From positions 1 to 14,301 of the forward strand of contig CAXTVX010000078.1 of assembly GCA_964247755.1 (NCBI GenBank): 14,301 bases of DNA, given 5' to 3'. Position numbers and translations under genes: made by a program. Below, in pieces: positions 13,976 through 14,301 of the stretch; position 1 is the stretch's first letter; every line of letters starts with the position of its first letter. The notes below the pieces were generated by a model that made no database searches, was not told the DNA's origin, and saw only the letters and a program-made list of their open reading frames with translations. Origin of the DNA: Lichenicola sp964247755. GTDB taxonomy: Bacteria > Pseudomonadota > Alphaproteobacteria > Acetobacterales > Acetobacteraceae.

Positions 13976-14005
13976 GCTGATACGGACCATGGGTCCGAGC
14001 GGGAG
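13970..14005 (+). promoter_or_regulatory. Riboswitch expression platform masking the crcB ribosome binding site
   Basis: CTCCTG (13970-13975), at the 3' edge of the aptamer, is complementary to CGGGAG (14000-14005), which contains the crcB ribosome binding site. Between them lies a perfect hairpin CGGACC-ATG-GGTCCG (13983-13997). The two pairings of the CTCC segment are mutually exclusive: with the aptamer or with the binding site. There is no T-tract, so translational rather than transcriptional control is suggested. Confidence 0.55.
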
Positions 14006-14014
14006 AGTGCGTCC

Positions 14015-14301
14015 ATGATGAGCCTGTCGACCTATGCGCTGATCGCGCTGGGGGGTGCCATCGGCAGCGTCGCCCGCGCCTGGCTGGGTACGGCGCTGGC
14101 CGGGCTGACCGGGCCCGCGTTCCCGTGGGGCACGATCGCCATCAACGTGCTGGGCTCGTTCGTGATCGGGTTGTTCGGCACGCTGACCGCGACCGATGGG
14201 CGCTTCGCCGCCTCGTTTGACGCGCGGGCCTTCGTGATGGTGGGGCTGTGCGGCGGCTTCACCACCTTCTCCTCGTTCAGCCTGCAGACGCTGGAGCTGC
14301 T
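14015..14301 (+). CDS. crcB: Fluoride ion exporter CrcB/Fluc, 3' end outside window
   Basis: The frame opens with ATG ATG at 14015, seven bases after GGGAGAG, and runs off the right edge after 95 codons. The visible part holds three helices: YALIALGGAIGSVARAWLG, then WGTIAINVLGSFVIGLFGTL, then FVMVGLCGGFTTFSSFSLQT. GGxxGSxxRxxL, the Asn of NxxGSFxxG and the GFCGGFTTFSTF-type box are Fluc signatures; the phenylalanines and polar track of the last box line the fluoride pore. The protein forms a dual-topology dimer in the inner membrane that lets fluoride leave the cell. A fluoride riboswitch immediately upstream agrees with this identity. It is transcribed divergently from lepB. The missing part should be only the last helix, as the family is about 120-130 aa. 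Confidence 0.95.
   Translation, partial: MMSLSTYALIALGGAIGSVARAWLGTALAGLTGPAFPWGTIAINVLGSFVIGLFGTLTATDGRFAASFDARAFVMVGLCGGFTTFSSFSLQTLEL

Noticed and set aside
1..14301. CRISPR arrays, tRNA or rRNA genes, insertion sequences, integrase or transposase genes
   Set aside because: No regularly spaced repeats, cloverleaf-like segments or transposase motifs were found by reading. The only duplications are those listed.

Overview
The window is high-GC bacterial DNA and looks like an alphaproteobacterium, most probably of the Acetobacteraceae. The reasons are codon use, a Hint_2-domain surface protein and a PQQ-type sugar dehydrogenase. Genus and species cannot be read from it. Two kinds of DNA alternate. 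Very GC-rich stretches carry intact genes. Somewhat lower-GC stretches (about 3.7-5.4 kb, 9.4-10.7 kb and 12.3-13.0 kb) carry small accessory genes, and most of these show reading-frame damage.

Layout. 1-1306 (-): a glycosyltransferase running off the left edge. 1329-3689 (-): a large beta-rich protein with a Hint self-processing domain. These two genes are 22 bp apart and share the same ~90-residue accessory domain, at the end of one and the start of the other. 4013-4449 (+): a small GIY-YIG-like protein whose N-terminus is one base out of frame. 4488-5342 (-): a Tlde1-like (DUF2778) L,D-transpeptidase effector gene interrupted by a one-base frameshift. Its stop overlaps the start of a periplasmic protein that is the likely immunity partner. 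5578-9231 (+): a complete ribose-type sugar ABC importer (two-domain ATPase, permease, binding protein), closed by a strong hairpin. 9374-10663 (-): three unassigned genes (a damaged glycine-rich membrane-type protein, a DUF3592 protein and a small secreted or anchored protein). 10810-12285 (-): a secreted glucose/sorbosone dehydrogenase-family enzyme. 12618-13010 (-): a decayed second copy of the DUF3592 block. 13039-13785 (-): signal peptidase I. 13926 to the right edge (+): a fluoride riboswitch followed by crcB, which runs off the window.

How it fits together. The left end is a cell-surface or exopolysaccharide locus. The centre is a nutrient-uptake operon with no catabolic genes or regulator in view. 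The accessory islets look like remnants of interbacterial competition modules (an effector-immunity pair and an undescribed three-gene module). At least five separate one-base indels plus one in-frame stop fall in these islets, while the housekeeping-type genes are intact. Real decay therefore seems likelier than poor sequencing, though only reads could settle it. The right end is a clear fluoride-sensing and export unit, and its leader suggests translational control by occlusion of the ribosome binding site.
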